DNA of 64,000 nt from Mesorhizobium sp. NZP2077. Lineage in GTDB: Bacteria; Pseudomonadota; Alphaproteobacteria; Rhizobiales; Rhizobiaceae. Shown here in pieces: positions 53,462 through 62,857 of the stretch. The stretch covers positions 124,001 to 188,000 of the forward strand of contig NZ_CP051293.1 of NCBI RefSeq assembly GCF_013170805.1. Reading direction: 5' to 3'. Position 1 is the stretch's first letter. Each line of letters opens with the position of its first letter. The position numbers were made by a program, and so were the translations under genes. The notes under the pieces were generated by a model. It worked only from the letters and a program-made list of their open reading frames with translations. It did not search any database and had not been told where the DNA came from.

Positions 53462-53646
53462 TCATTGTGGATGGCCGTCGAAAAGCATCAGGACGAAAAA
53501 TAGATAGAGCACGAAGCCGACTGCGAGGCTCAAAACGACGGCTATGATGAATACAAACAGACGCTGATGTGTCTCAAGTTTGCGAGAGAGAAAACAACCA
53601 GCCCCAATATCGGCAATATGATTGCAACAACTTTAAGAACGATCAT
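53462..53646 (-). pseudogene. Frameshifted small two-helix membrane protein gene
   Basis: On the minus strand, ATG 53646 opens a hydrophobic frame MIVLKVVAIILPILGLVVF. The hydrophobic character continues in the next frame as SRKLETHQRLFVFIIAVVLSL and YLFFVLMLFDGHPQ, ending at 53462. One added base in the A-rich/CT tract near 53589-53594 would join them into a 61-residue protein with two membrane helices. The sequence as given encodes a truncated 34-residue peptide. It may be a decayed gene, a slippage-regulated gene, or a base error. It lies 57 bases downstream of the prfC stop. The gap from the VOC stop (53381) to prfC holds only this and the terminator. Confidence 0.5.
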
Positions 53647-53703
53647 TTGATGGCTTGGCCTTATCGTGCTTCGGCGGCGTCGATTGCCAGGGAAAGATGG
53701 CGC

Positions 53704-55296
53704 CTACGCCGCCTTGTCGCGGACCTGATAGTCCTTGATCGTGGCGAAGCGGATCGCTTTCCAGCGCTCGGCCTCGTAATTCAGCGAGAAGGCGTGCTGG
53801 GCCAGGAATACCGGGTCGTTGTCGAGATCCCTGGCAATGTCGCCGCGATGCGCCTCGATGAAGCGAAGCGTCTCGGCCTTGTCGTCGGCCGAAATCCAAC
53901 GGCAGACGGAAAAGCGCGACATCTCGAATTCGACCGGCAGCGTGTATTCGAAGTTCAGCCGCTCTTTCAACACGTCGAGCTGCAGCGCGCCGACGACGCC
54001 GACAATGGCCGGTGAGCCATCCTCCGGCGAGAACAGTTGCACGACGCCTTCCTCGGCCATCTGGTGCAGCGCTTCCTTGAGTTTCTTCGCCTTCATCGCG
54101 TCGCCGAGGCGCACACGCCGCAGGATTTCCGGGGCGAAGTTCGGCACGCCCCTGAAAAGGATCTCCTCGCCCTCCGTTAGCGTGTCGCCGATGCGCAGCG
54201 TGCCGTGGTTGGGGATGCCGACGACGTCGCCAGCAAAGGCCTCGTCAGCGGTGACGCGGGTGCGGGCGAAGAAGAATTGCGGCGCCGACAGGCTCATCGG
54301 CTTGCCGGTACGCACCAGCTTGGCCTTCATGCCGCGCTCGAGCTTACCCGAGCAGACGCGCACGAATGCGATGCGGTCGCGGTGGTTGGGGTCCATGTTT
54401 GCCTGGATCTTGAAGACGAAGGACGTCATCTTGTCCTCCGTCGCCTCGACCTTGCGGGTGTCGGCCTCCTGCGCGCGCGGCGGCGGGCCGAAGGCGCCGA
54501 GCGCCTCGATCAGGTCGCGCACGCCATAATTGCGCAGCGCCGAGCCGAAATAGACCGGCGTCAGATGGCCCTCGCGGAAGGCTTCTATATCAAGGGGTCT
54601 GCACGCTTCGCGCGCCAGCTCCAGTTCCTCGATGAAGGCCTCGCGCTCGTTTTCCGGCAGCAGGCCGGCGACGCGGTTGGAATCGGCACCGTTGACCGGC
54701 GTGCGCTCCTTCTCGTCGTCGCCCTTGCGCACGGCGTTCAGCGCCAAATGATAGGTGCCGGAGAACGTCTTGCCGCGACCGATCGGCCAGGTGATCGGGG
54801 CGGTGTCCAGCGCCAGCTTCTGCTCGATCTCGTCGAGGATCTCGAACGGGTCGCGGCTTTCGCGGTCCATCTTGTTGACGAAGGTGATGATCGGGATGTC
54901 GCGCAGCCGGCAGACTTCGAACAGTTTCAGCGTGCGTGGCTCGATGCCCTTGGCGGCGTCGATGACCATGACGGCCGAGTCGACCGCCGACAGCGTGCGA
55001 TAGGTGTCGTCGGCGAAATCCTCGTGGCCGGGCGTGTCGAGCAGGTTGAAGACATTGTCTTCATATTCGAAGGTCATCACCGAGGTGACGACCGAAATGC
55101 CGCGCTCGCGCTCGATCTTCATCCAGTCGGAGCGGGTCTGGATCTTGTCTTTCTTTGCCTTGACCTCGCCGGCAAGCTGGATGGCGCCGCCGAACAGCAG
55201 CAGCTTTTCGGTGAGCGTCGTCTTGCCGGCGTCAGGGTGCGCAATGATCGCGAAAGTGCGGCGGCGCGCCACTTCCTCTGGTATTGTTTCGGGCAT
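53704..55296 (-). CDS. prfC: Peptide chain release factor 3
   Basis: RF3 is the GTPase that recycles RF1/RF2 from the ribosome after termination. The 530-residue protein has AHPDAGKTTLTEKLLLFGGAIQ (G1), the switch RGISVVTSVMTFEY (G2), DTPGHEDF (G3), NKMDRESRDP (G4), followed by RF3-specific domains 2 and 3 (GIPNHGTLRIGDTLTEGE, GVVGALQLDVLKERLNFEY). Start at ATG 55296; the longer frame to 55398 has an Arg-rich N-terminus with no homology. Confidence 0.95.
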   Translation of the reverse strand: MPETIPEEVARRRTFAIIAHPDAGKTTLTEKLLLFGGAIQLAGEVKAKKDKIQTRSDWMKIERERGISVVTSVMTFEYEDNVFNLLDTPGHEDFADDTYRTLSAVDSAVMVIDAAKGIEPRTLKLFEVCRLRDIPIITFVNKMDRESRDPFEILDEIEQKLALDTAPITWPIGRGKTFSGTYHLALNAVRKGDDEKERTPVNGADSNRVAGLLPENEREAFIEELELAREACRPLDIEAFREGHLTPVYFGSALRNYGVRDLIEALGAFGPPPRAQEADTRKVEATEDKMTSFVFKIQANMDPNHRDRIAFVRVCSGKLERGMKAKLVRTGKPMSLSAPQFFFARTRVTADEAFAGDVVGIPNHGTLRIGDTLTEGEEILFRGVPNFAPEILRRVRLGDAMKAKKLKEALHQMAEEGVVQLFSPEDGSPAIVGVVGALQLDVLKERLNFEYTLPVEFEMSRFSVCRWISADDKAETLRFIEAHRGDIARDLDNDPVFLAQHAFSLNYEAERWKAIRFATIKDYQVRDKAA

Positions 55297-55491
55297 TCTC
55301 TGGGATTTCCGTGTGACAGGCCGGGCTTCTAGCAGCGTAGTGCCGGGCTGTCGACCGCTCCGGCGGCGCGGACGCCGCCGGATGCCGTCTCTATCCATCC
55401 GTCAAGCCTGCGCGCATTTCGACATTGGCAAGCGGCCATAGGAATGCCACTTGGATGGAAATCCCTTGGATCACGAAACAGAGGAGCGACC

Positions 55492-56565
55492 ATGGCTGCG
55501 GCGAAACAAGTGATCGTCATCGGTGCCGGCATCATCGGCGCGTCCATTGCCTGGCATCTGACCAAGGCCGGCGCGCAGGTGACGGTCATAGCCGATAGCA
55601 CGCCTGGTGGCGTCGCAACGCCCAATTCCTTCGCCTGGATCAACGCCAGCTGGGGTAACCCCGAGATCTATTTCCGGCTGCGCAGCCGCGCCATGGTCGA
55701 GTGGAGACGGCTGGCGGATGAGCTGCCAGGACTGCCACTCGCCTGGTGCGGCGGACTATGCTGGGATCTGCCGGCCGACAGGCTCGAAGCCTACGCGGCG
55801 GAACACTCTTCATGGGGCTACGGCATCGAACGCGTCGGCCGCGAGCGGGCGGCGCACATCGAGCCCAGCCTCGTCGAGCCTCCCGAATTCGCTGTTTATG
55901 TCGCCGACGAAGGCGTGGCCGAGCCGGTTGCGGCGGCCAAGACCCTGCTGGCGGATGCCGAACGACATGGCGTGCGGCTGATTGCCAGCACCGTCTCGGC
56001 GCTGGCAATCACCAATGGCAGCGTTACCGGCGTGGATACCTCGCATGGGCTGATCGCCGCCGATGAGGTGGTGATCGCAGCTGGCGTCGGCGCCCCGGCC
56101 ATTGCCGCGACGGCCGGCATCAAGCTGCCGATCGAGACGCCGCCGGGTCTGATCGTCCATTCGCGGCCATACAAAAAGCTGCTCAATGGGCTGGTGCACG
56201 CCGAGAGGCTGCACATGCGCCAGACCGCCGAAGGCCGCATCATCGCCGGCTCGGATTTCGCCGGCGGCGATCCAGGTATGGACGCCGAAGCGACCGCCCG
56301 CGCGCTGTTCGCGGTCACGAAGGCGGCATTGCTTGGCGCAGAGGGGCTGGAACTCGATTTCCACACCATCGGCTACCGCCCCAATCCGATCGACGGTTTT
56401 CCGATCATCGGCCGCGCCGAAGGCATGGACGGCCTCTATATAGCGGTCATGCATTCCGGCATCACGCTGGCGCCGGCCGTCGGCCTGTTCGCCACACGGG
56501 AAATTCTTGACGGCGAGCGCGATCCGTTGCTTTCACCCTATGGGTTGTCGCGCTTCGCTCAATAG
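55492..56565 (+). CDS. FAD-dependent oxidoreductase (D-amino-acid/glycine oxidase family)
   Basis: The 357-residue flavoprotein has the DAO fold. FAD binding is seen as VIVIGAGIIGASIAWHLTKAG, and at the end RPNPIDGFPIIGRAEGMDGLYIAVMHSGITLAP. It would oxidise an amino acid or N-methylated amine. Start chosen at ATG 55492 with GAGGAG upstream, not the 55444 codon. Its end overlaps the convergent amidase gene by 7 bases, a possible functional link only through position. Confidence 0.87.
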   Translation: MAAAKQVIVIGAGIIGASIAWHLTKAGAQVTVIADSTPGGVATPNSFAWINASWGNPEIYFRLRSRAMVEWRRLADELPGLPLAWCGGLCWDLPADRLEAYAAEHSSWGYGIERVGRERAAHIEPSLVEPPEFAVYVADEGVAEPVAAAKTLLADAERHGVRLIASTVSALAITNGSVTGVDTSHGLIAADEVVIAAGVGAPAIAATAGIKLPIETPPGLIVHSRPYKKLLNGLVHAERLHMRQTAEGRIIAGSDFAGGDPGMDAEATARALFAVTKAALLGAEGLELDFHTIGYRPNPIDGFPIIGRAEGMDGLYIAVMHSGITLAPAVGLFATREILDGERDPLLSPYGLSRFAQ

Positions 56566-57932
56566 CCCGGCGGGCGGCGAAAGCAGCCGGTGAACGGCTC
56601 GATCGCCGCCGCAATAGCAAGCAGCCGCGATTCCGACCAGCGTTTGCCGACCAGTTGCAGCCCGATCGGCAAGCCGTCGCGATCTTCTACGCACGGCATC
56701 GAAAGTGCTGGATGGCCGCTGTAGTTGAAGACGGCGCCATGGGCCGGCAGCATCCAGTAGCTTTGGTCCTTCCCGTCGACCATGATCGGCGTGCCCGGCG
56801 CGCAATGCGGGAAGGCCGTGGTCATGGCGACCGGGCAGAGCAGCGCATCACAATTATCGAAAAACCGGTCCCAGCCGAGAATGGAGCTGTCGCGGCGGGC
56901 GAGCGCCTCGAACCAGCGCGAGACTGCCGTCGGCCGCTCCGGCGGCTCGGGCCGCGCGGCCTCCATCATCATACCGATCAGCGCGCCGCCTTGCTCAAGA
57001 TCGTTGTGCAGATCGAGCTTGGGCAGGTTCGCTTCCTCAATGATGGCGCCAGCGCCTTGCAACTGCCTTGCGAGATTTTCGACCGCTGCACTGATCTCGC
57101 CCGCCACAGAGAAACCGGGGAAGGACGGAGCGAAGGCGATCCGCAGTGCCTTCAGGTCGAGCTTCGGCTTGGCCTCGACCGGCATCGGTGCGAGATCGGT
57201 GTCGCACCCGTCCGGACCGGCGATGATCTGGTAGATCAACGCCAGATCGTCGACGCTGCGCGCCAGCGGTCCGAGGCAGGACATCAGCCGCACGCTGCGC
57301 GCAGCGCTGCCCGGATCGGGGAAGGCGCCGGCCAGCGAGATACGATGCTCCGTCGGCTTCAACCCATAGACACCGCAGAAGGCGGCTGGCAGGCGGATCG
57401 AATCCTGCATGTCGGTGCCGACATCGAACGGCGTCATCCCGGCCGCGACCGCCGCTGCGGCGCCGCCGCTGGAACCGCCGGCGGTGCGCTGGAGGTTCCA
57501 GGGATTGCTGGTATGGCCGAAAAGCGGGTTGTCCGACTGCCAATCGGACAGCATCATCGCGACATTGGTCTTGGCCATCAGCACACCGCCAGCCGCTTTC
57601 AGCCTGGCAACGACCGTGCTGTCCTGCTGTGCGATGTTATCGGCGAAGGGCGGGAAACCGACCGTGGTTTTCATGCCTGCCGTCTCGTGCGTATCCTTCA
57701 GCGTGAAGGGAACGCCGTGCAGCGGTCCGGGCGCGTCGCCGCGTGCGAGTGTCGCGTCTGCCTTTTTGGCGCGTTCGTACGCGCCTTCCCTGTCGAGCGA
57801 GATGACGGCGTTGATCTCCTCGTTGTGCGCATCGATCTGCGACAGATGGGCGTCGAGTGCTTCGACGGCGGAGATTTTGCGGCGGGCGATGGCGGCGGCG
57901 AGATCAGTTGTCGAGGAAAAGACGAGCTCCAT
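56559..57932 (-). CDS. Amidase-signature family amidase
   Basis: The 457-residue enzyme hydrolyses an amide with the Ser-cisSer-Lys triad of the amidase-signature family. The lysine is in PFTLKDT, and the glycine/serine-rich region GGSSGGAAAAVAAGM and SIRLPAAFCGVYGLKPTE contain the serines. The usual GSDTGGS is replaced here by GTDMQDS, so the cis-serine context is altered; activity may differ. It is not part of gatCAB, since GatB/C genes are absent. The likely substrate is a small amide. Confidence 0.87.
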   Translation of the reverse strand: MELVFSSTTDLAAAIARRKISAVEALDAHLSQIDAHNEEINAVISLDREGAYERAKKADATLARGDAPGPLHGVPFTLKDTHETAGMKTTVGFPPFADNIAQQDSTVVARLKAAGGVLMAKTNVAMMLSDWQSDNPLFGHTSNPWNLQRTAGGSSGGAAAAVAAGMTPFDVGTDMQDSIRLPAAFCGVYGLKPTEHRISLAGAFPDPGSAARSVRLMSCLGPLARSVDDLALIYQIIAGPDGCDTDLAPMPVEAKPKLDLKALRIAFAPSFPGFSVAGEISAAVENLARQLQGAGAIIEEANLPKLDLHNDLEQGGALIGMMMEAARPEPPERPTAVSRWFEALARRDSSILGWDRFFDNCDALLCPVAMTTAFPHCAPGTPIMVDGKDQSYWMLPAHGAVFNYSGHPALSMPCVEDRDGLPIGLQLVGKRWSESRLLAIAAAIEPFTGCFRRPPGY

Positions 57933-58092
57933 GGCAAATACTCCGGCTTGGCCGCGCTTGCCTGGAAAATGGCGGACAGCGGTGCTGCTTCAAGAGTAGT
58001 TGAGCATTCGGTATTGAATAGCGCTTGATTGAAATTGCTCACGTCCGTCAAGGGCGGCGCTGTGCCTCGGCGGTTCCGACTTAGAGAAGGAT

Positions 58093-58893
58093 TTACCCGA
58101 CCAGCGCCAACTTCGCCGCGGCGGGAGCGAACGGGCGAATGGCGATCCCATCCAGGGTCATGGTGACGAAGCTCGATGGTGGGATCGCTTGCCAGTCGCC
58201 GCCCTCGCGATCGAAGGGTTCGGAGACGATGCAGCGGCCGCCGCCCTTGCGTAAGGAGGAAGTGTAGAGCGTCGGCGCATGCGCATCGGTGGCATAGCGC
58301 ACCGCGTGCAGCGCCTGCCCGTCCGAAAAGGCGGCGGTGAGTTTCAGCGCCGGTTCGAGGCCGGCGCGGCGCGAGGCTTCGAGCACGCGGCTGGTGGCGC
58401 GCGACACCGCGCCCTGCGGGTCGTCGGCCAATCCTTCGTCGATCATCAGCAGAAAAAACAGTTCGGAATCGGTGGTGCCTTCGCGCTGGTCGAAGACGGC
58501 GTCGGACAATGAATTCTCCAGCGCGCGGCGGATCTTCTCGAAGCCGCCGATCTGGCCGTTGTGCATGAACGACCAGCGACCGGAGATGAAGGGATGGCAG
58601 TTCATGCGGCTGGTGGCGCCGCCGGTGGAGGCCCGCACATGGGCGAGGAACAGGCCGGATTTGATCTGCCGGCACAGGCTCTTCAGATTGGGATCAGACC
58701 AGGCCGGCAGGATATCGCGATAGAGACCGGGTTCCGGCCGGTCGCCATACCAGGCGAGGCCGAAACCGTCGCCATTGGTCGGCGACTTCGCTTCCTGGGC
58801 GCAATGGCTCTGGGCGATCAGCGAGTGACAGGGCGCGGTCAGAATGTCTTCGAGAAAGACCGCTTCACCGAGATAGGCCGCCCATCGGCACAT
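58093..58893 (-). CDS. Class II glutamine amidotransferase
   Basis: The 266-residue protein has the N-terminal nucleophile glutaminase fold, with Cys 2 exposed after Met removal (MCRWAAYLGE). Family landmarks: DGFGLAWYGDR, FLAHVRASTGG, NCHPFISGRWSFMHNGQIG and EGTTDSELFFLLM. It resembles YafJ/EgtC-type stand-alone amidotransferases, which hydrolyse gamma-glutamyl groups. The ergothioneine synthesis genes are absent nearby, so a role in gamma-glutamyl metabolism of another product is possible. Confidence 0.88.
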   Translation of the reverse strand: MCRWAAYLGEAVFLEDILTAPCHSLIAQSHCAQEAKSPTNGDGFGLAWYGDRPEPGLYRDILPAWSDPNLKSLCRQIKSGLFLAHVRASTGGATSRMNCHPFISGRWSFMHNGQIGGFEKIRRALENSLSDAVFDQREGTTDSELFFLLMIDEGLADDPQGAVSRATSRVLEASRRAGLEPALKLTAAFSDGQALHAVRYATDAHAPTLYTSSLRKGGGRCIVSEPFDREGGDWQAIPPSSFVTMTLDGIAIRPFAPAAAKLALVG

Positions 58894-58908
58894 CGCTGCT
58901 GTCGTCCT

Positions 58909-59157
58909 CTAGGCGCGATCCGGAAGAGCCGCCGGCTCCCTGGTCGCGTGCGTGCCTCTGTTGTGTGTCCGCTCGTAAAGCTCGCGGACGATTCGGCTGG
59001 CGGTAGTCTCAAACAGAAATGGCAAGAAAGCGTGAATGAGCGCGGCGCCCGCCGCCATCAGCAAACGCGAGGAAAACCAGGCGGCAAAACCCATATGGCC
59101 GAAATAGGTTTCGCCAACCTTGGCCGGATGAGAGGTGAAAATCCTTGCGAGCGACAT
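58909..59157 (-). CDS. Small predicted membrane protein, 82 residues
   Basis: The protein starts MSLARIFTSHPAKVGETYFGHMGFAAWFSSRLLM and has one long hydrophobic segment (AAGAALIHAFLPFLF). It ends in a basic tail. The pattern HPxxVGETYxxH resembles a small uncharacterised alphaproteobacterial family, which I recall as DUF6356 but cannot confirm. It lies 15 bases upstream of the amidotransferase gene in the same direction, so co-transcription is likely. Function unknown. Confidence 0.72.
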   Translation of the reverse strand: MSLARIFTSHPAKVGETYFGHMGFAAWFSSRLLMAAGAALIHAFLPFLFETTASRIVRELYERTHNRGTHATREPAALPDRA

Positions 59158-59270
59158 TGAGGTCCCCTTCAGCGCTTGCGTTCCGATATGAGTATCCTGA
59201 CACGCTTCGCCGATTCATCGGTCTCAAAATATCCTTGTCTTTTGCCATTTGATGAGACAAGCATCCCAAT

Positions 59271-59741
59271 ATGGCGCTGGACATCGACGAAATAGACCGA
59301 AAACTGCTTGCCGAATTGCAACGCGACGGCACGCTGTCGGTCGACCTGCTGTCGGAACGGGTGGCCCTGTCGCGCAACGCCTGCTGGCGGCGCGTCAAGC
59401 GGCTGGAGGAGGATGGCGTCATCACCGGCCGCGTCGCGCTGGTCGATGCCGAAAAGCTCGGGCTTGGCCTCTCGGTGTTCATCCTGATCCGCACGTCGAA
59501 CCATGATCCGGACTGGCTGCAGAAATTCCGGGCGGCGGTGACCGGCTTTCCCGAGATCACCGGCGTCTACCGCATGTCCGGCGACCTCGACTATGTCTTG
59601 CGCGCCCGCGTTGCCGACGTGAAGGCCTATGACCGGCTCTACCAGCGGCTGATCGCCAAGGTGGCCCTGTCCGACGTGTCCGCCTCCTTCGTGATGGAAG
59701 AGATCAAGGAGACGACGGTTGTTCCGTTGGCCAGGTCATAG
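59271..59741 (+). CDS. Lrp/AsnC-family transcriptional regulator
   Basis: The 156-residue protein has a winged helix-turn-helix (residues 5-60: DEIDRKLLAELQRDGTLSVDLLSERVALSRNACWRRVKRLEEDGVI) and a RAM/ACT-like effector domain (65-150: VFILIRTSNHDPDWLQKF, GVYRMSGDLDYVLRARV). It senses an amino acid, often as an octamer. It is divergent from the small membrane protein gene, 114 bases apart; its target is not clear. Confidence 0.9.
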   Translation: MALDIDEIDRKLLAELQRDGTLSVDLLSERVALSRNACWRRVKRLEEDGVITGRVALVDAEKLGLGLSVFILIRTSNHDPDWLQKFRAAVTGFPEITGVYRMSGDLDYVLRARVADVKAYDRLYQRLIAKVALSDVSASFVMEEIKETTVVPLARS

Positions 59742-59819
59742 TGATGCCTGAAAGAAAGCCGTTGATAGCGGTGCGGGCGAATTGACCGAATCGGCAATCG
59801 CGCCGATAGGATCGATTTT

Positions 59820-60305
59820 ATGCGCGCAGCCCTCCAAAACTCCTCCGTCATCGGTCCGACTGTCGGCTTCGTCAGATTGCCGCACGCCGAAGGACTACCC
59901 CTCCCCGCCTATGAAAGCACCGGCGCCGCCGGCATGGATCTGCGCGCGGCGGTGCCCGACGACAGGCCGCTGCTGATCCTGCCTGGCAAACGCGCTTTGG
60001 TGCCGACTGGGCTGATCCTGGAAATACCCGAAGGCATGGAAGGCCAGGTGCGGCCACGCTCCGGCCTTGCTTTCAAGCATGGCCTCACCGTCCTCAATTC
60101 GCCCGGCACGGTCGACAGCGACTATCGCGGCGAGGTGAAGGTGCTGTTGATCAATCTCGGCGACGAGGATTTTGCCGTGACGCGCGGCATGCGTATCGCC
60201 CAGATCGTCTTCGCTGTTGTCACGCAGGCGGCCGTCGAAGAGCGGTCGCTGGCCGGCGGCACGGCACGCGGCTCCGGCGGGTTCGGATCGACCGGCACCG
60301 CCTGA
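59820..60305 (+). CDS. dut: dUTP diphosphatase
   Basis: The 161-residue enzyme is trimeric dUTPase, hydrolysing dUTP to dUMP to keep uracil out of DNA. All five motifs are present: [54 protein letters not shown], and the C-terminal GSGGFGSTG arm that closes the active site. Starts at ATG 59820 after a weak ribosome-binding site; its stop shares one base with the start of the HAD gene, so they are coupled. Confidence 0.95.
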   Translation: MRAALQNSSVIGPTVGFVRLPHAEGLPLPAYESTGAAGMDLRAAVPDDRPLLILPGKRALVPTGLILEIPEGMEGQVRPRSGLAFKHGLTVLNSPGTVDSDYRGEVKVLLINLGDEDFAVTRGMRIAQIVFAVVTQAAVEERSLAGGTARGSGGFGSTGTA

Positions 60306-60964
60306 TGCATGTTCCGAAGTTAGTCATATTCGACTGCGACGGCATTCTGGTCGACACGGAGAACCTCGCCAACCGGCGCCTTGCCGAATGGCTGACGGCT
60401 GCCGGCTATCCGACCAGCTTCGAATATTGCCGCAAGAATTTCTCCGGCCGCAGCATGCTCTCGGTGCAGAAGGAAATCGAGGAGACGACCGAGGTCCGGC
60501 TCGGCGCCGATTTTGTCGATCGCTGGAATGCCGGCCTGCCGGACCTGTTTTCCCATGGAGTCGAGGCGATCCCCTATGTGCGGGAGTTCATCGAGGCGGT
60601 CCGCGCGGCCGGCATCACCTATTGCGTGGCCACTTCGGCCAGGGTGTCGAAGATGCACATCACGCTTGGCCATACCGGACTGTTGCCGCTGTTCGAAGAT
60701 GCGATGTTTTCCTCGACCATGGTCGGGCGCGGCAAGCCGTTCCCGGACCTGTTCCTGCATGCGGCCAAGACCATGGGGTTCGCGCCCGCCGATTGCATCG
60801 TCATCGAAGACAGTGTCGCCGGCACACAGGCCGGCATAGCCGCCGGCATGCGGGTGTTTTCCTATCATGGCGACCCCTATTCCGACCGCGATGGCCTGAT
60901 CGAGGCCGGCGGCATCCTGTTCGACGACATGCGCGAACTGGCGGGGCTGGTGCCAATCCACTGA
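60305..60964 (+). CDS. HAD-IA family phosphatase
   Basis: The 219-residue hydrolase has motif I FDCDGILVDTE near the start, motif II VATSARVSK, motif III GKPFPDLFLHA and motif IV VIEDSVAGTQAG. The small cap is of the C1 helical type found in beta-phosphoglucomutase/GS1-like phosphatases. Substrate unknown. It is translationally coupled to dut, suggesting nucleotide or sugar phosphate clean-up. Confidence 0.88.
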   Translation: MHVPKLVIFDCDGILVDTENLANRRLAEWLTAAGYPTSFEYCRKNFSGRSMLSVQKEIEETTEVRLGADFVDRWNAGLPDLFSHGVEAIPYVREFIEAVRAAGITYCVATSARVSKMHITLGHTGLLPLFEDAMFSSTMVGRGKPFPDLFLHAAKTMGFAPADCIVIEDSVAGTQAGIAAGMRVFSYHGDPYSDRDGLIEAGGILFDDMRELAGLVPIH

Positions 60965-61047
60965 TTGCCCGGGTTTGAAGGGCGAGCTGTACGGTTCTAC
61001 AAGCTATGCTAGCTTTGCGCGTGCTTGCGGCCGGGGACGACATCAGC

Positions 61048-61899
61048 ATGTCAGGATTTTTGCATCGCCTCGCCTGTGCCTGCCTGCTGCTGCCATTGCT
61101 GTGGGGCACGGCTGGCGCCGAAGACGCCGCCAACCCGGACCTCGGCAAACCCATCGTGGGCCACGCGGACACCACCTATGCCGATCTTGTCCGGATGTTC
61201 ATCCCGGATTTGACGGCGAAGGACGATTATTTTGTCGGCTCCTCGCCGATCGCGATGCGGCACATCGCCGGTCCCGACAATGACACCTCGCCGCCGCAAG
61301 CATCGAGCGTTTTCAGCGCCAGCGTGCTTGCCATGAAGGCCGGTGGCAAGGACCGGTTGGCCATGCTGGTCGATCTCGGCGAGTCACCAGACAGCGCCGA
61401 GGGCTATGCCGTGCTGGCGCTTTACGATCTTACCGGCAAACCGAAACTGCTGGATGCGGTCAATGTGGCGACCGACCGTTTCACCTTCTTTCGCAGCCCC
61501 GGCAAACTCTCCCTGGGCGCAGGTGACGATGCGCTGATGATCTCCAGCACGCATTTCAATTCGAACCAGGGTTATCTGTCGACACCGGTCATTCTGGTGC
61601 GTAGCGACCGTTTCGAACTGATCGACATCATCTACACGCTCGACGAAAATGTCTGTTCCTACAAACGCTCGCAGAACCTGGCTTTCCAGTCGCTGGACGA
61701 CGGCCAACCCTATGCGGCGATCAAGGCCACCATAACCGACAAGACCGAGCCGAACGAAGAGGATTGTGATGAACCGCCCCCACAGGCTGCGTCCAACGAC
61801 ATTTCCGTGACCTACCGCTGGGACAAAACGGCGGCACACTACGTGGCGGATTCCGACGCGTTCGAGAAATTGGCAGCAGAGAACGAGAAACGCTTCTGA
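61048..61899 (+). CDS. Exported protein of unknown function
   Basis: The 283-residue protein has a Sec signal peptide (MSGFLHRLACACLLLPLLWG, cleavage after TAGA) and no membrane helix afterwards. The mature part is acidic, with repeated beta-strand-like stretches (LAMLVDLGESPDSAEGYAVLALYD, PVILVRSDRFELIDIIYTLDENVC) that resemble a repeat or beta-propeller-like fold. I recognise no named domain. I start at ATG 61048, since a longer frame to 61006 would bury the signal sequence. Confidence 0.75.
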   Translation: MSGFLHRLACACLLLPLLWGTAGAEDAANPDLGKPIVGHADTTYADLVRMFIPDLTAKDDYFVGSSPIAMRHIAGPDNDTSPPQASSVFSASVLAMKAGGKDRLAMLVDLGESPDSAEGYAVLALYDLTGKPKLLDAVNVATDRFTFFRSPGKLSLGAGDDALMISSTHFNSNQGYLSTPVILVRSDRFELIDIIYTLDENVCSYKRSQNLAFQSLDDGQPYAAIKATITDKTEPNEEDCDEPPPQAASNDISVTYRWDKTAAHYVADSDAFEKLAAENEKRF

Positions 61900-61973
61900 A
61901 CCAAGCGCATTCGTTTGCCCGACCGCAGACAGCGCGATAGCATCCGCCCCAGTATTCGTGATGGGGAGCATTC

Positions 61974-62777
61974 ATGGACAAGGGCAAGATCTTTCGCGAC
62001 CTGCATGCCTCGACCTTCGTCATGCCCAATCCCTGGGATCCGGGCACGACCAAGCTGCTCGGTTCCTTCGGTTTCAAGGCGCTGGCGACGACCAGCGCCG
62101 GCTTTGCCTTTTCGCGCGGCCTGCCGGACGGCGCCGTGACCTTCGAGCAGATGATCCACCATTGCCGCGAGGTGACGGCGGCGACCGACCTGCCGGTCTC
62201 GGCCGATCTCGAGAAAGGCAAGGGCGACAGCGCCGAGCAGGCCGCCGAAACCATCTTCGCGGCGGAGGCGGCCGGCCTTGCCGGCTGCTCGATCGAGGAC
62301 CACACCGGCGATCCCGACAAGCCGATCTATGATTTCGCACACGCCGTCGAGCGTGTCGCGGCGGCGGTTGAAGCGGCGCGCGCACTCAAGCGCGATTTCG
62401 TCTTCACGGCGCGGGCCGAGAATTTTCTCTGGGGCAAGTCCGACCTCGACGACACCATCAAGCGGCTGCAGGCCTTCGAGAAGGCCGGCGCCGACGTGCT
62501 CTATGCGCCGGGCATCGGCGACGTCGAGATGGTGCGCGCGATCTGTTCGGCGGTCGGCAAGCCGGTCAACGTCATGGCGAAACCAGGCTTCACCATCGCC
62601 GATCTTTCGATGGCTGGTGTGAAGCGCATTTCGCTCGGGCCGTGGCTGACCAACTTCGCCTACGGCATGCTGGAGACGGCGGCGCGAGAAATCCAGCAGG
62701 ACGGCACATTCGGTTTCACCCGCGCCGCCATGCCGTTCGGCAAGTTGCAGGCGCTGTTCGGCAAATCCCCGGGTTAG
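61974..62777 (+). CDS. Isocitrate lyase/PEP-mutase-family protein
   Basis: The 267-residue protein has the PEP mutase/isocitrate lyase barrel: FVMPNPWDPGTTKLLGSFGFKALATTSAGFAFSRG, then DLPVSADLEKGKGD for the metal site, and GLAGCSIEDHTG, FTARAENFLWGKSDLDDTI. The KKCGH-like catalytic motif of isocitrate lyase is absent (SADLEKG instead), so it is more likely an oxaloacetate/2-methylisocitrate-type or phosphono enzyme. Neighbours give no clue. Its stop adjoins a dispersed repeat. Confidence 0.82.
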   Translation: MDKGKIFRDLHASTFVMPNPWDPGTTKLLGSFGFKALATTSAGFAFSRGLPDGAVTFEQMIHHCREVTAATDLPVSADLEKGKGDSAEQAAETIFAAEAAGLAGCSIEDHTGDPDKPIYDFAHAVERVAAAVEAARALKRDFVFTARAENFLWGKSDLDDTIKRLQAFEKAGADVLYAPGIGDVEMVRAICSAVGKPVNVMAKPGFTIADLSMAGVKRISLGPWLTNFAYGMLETAAREIQQDGTFGFTRAAMPFGKLQALFGKSPG

Positions 62778-62847
62778 AGCAATTCCAGGAAAAGTGTGAC
62801 GCGGTTTTCCCGGGAAAGCGCGCAGCGCTTTCCCTAGGGAATTACGC
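62775..62847. repeat. Dispersed palindromic repeat (AGAGCAATTCC family)
   Basis: Begins at the stop codon of the preceding gene with TAGAGCAATTCCAGGAAAAG, then TGTGACGCGGTTTTCCC, and an inner hairpin GGGAAAGCGC / GCGCTTTCCC around GCA, ending GGGAATTACGC. The left part matches the element at 47302-47352 in reverse. It lies between convergent genes and may end transcription. Confidence 0.75.
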
Positions 62848-62857
62848 GACACAAGAA

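Noticed and set aside
61974..62777. True isocitrate lyase
   Set aside because: The sequence is about half the length of isocitrate lyase and lacks the KKCGH motif, so only the PEP-mutase/isocitrate-lyase fold family is claimed.
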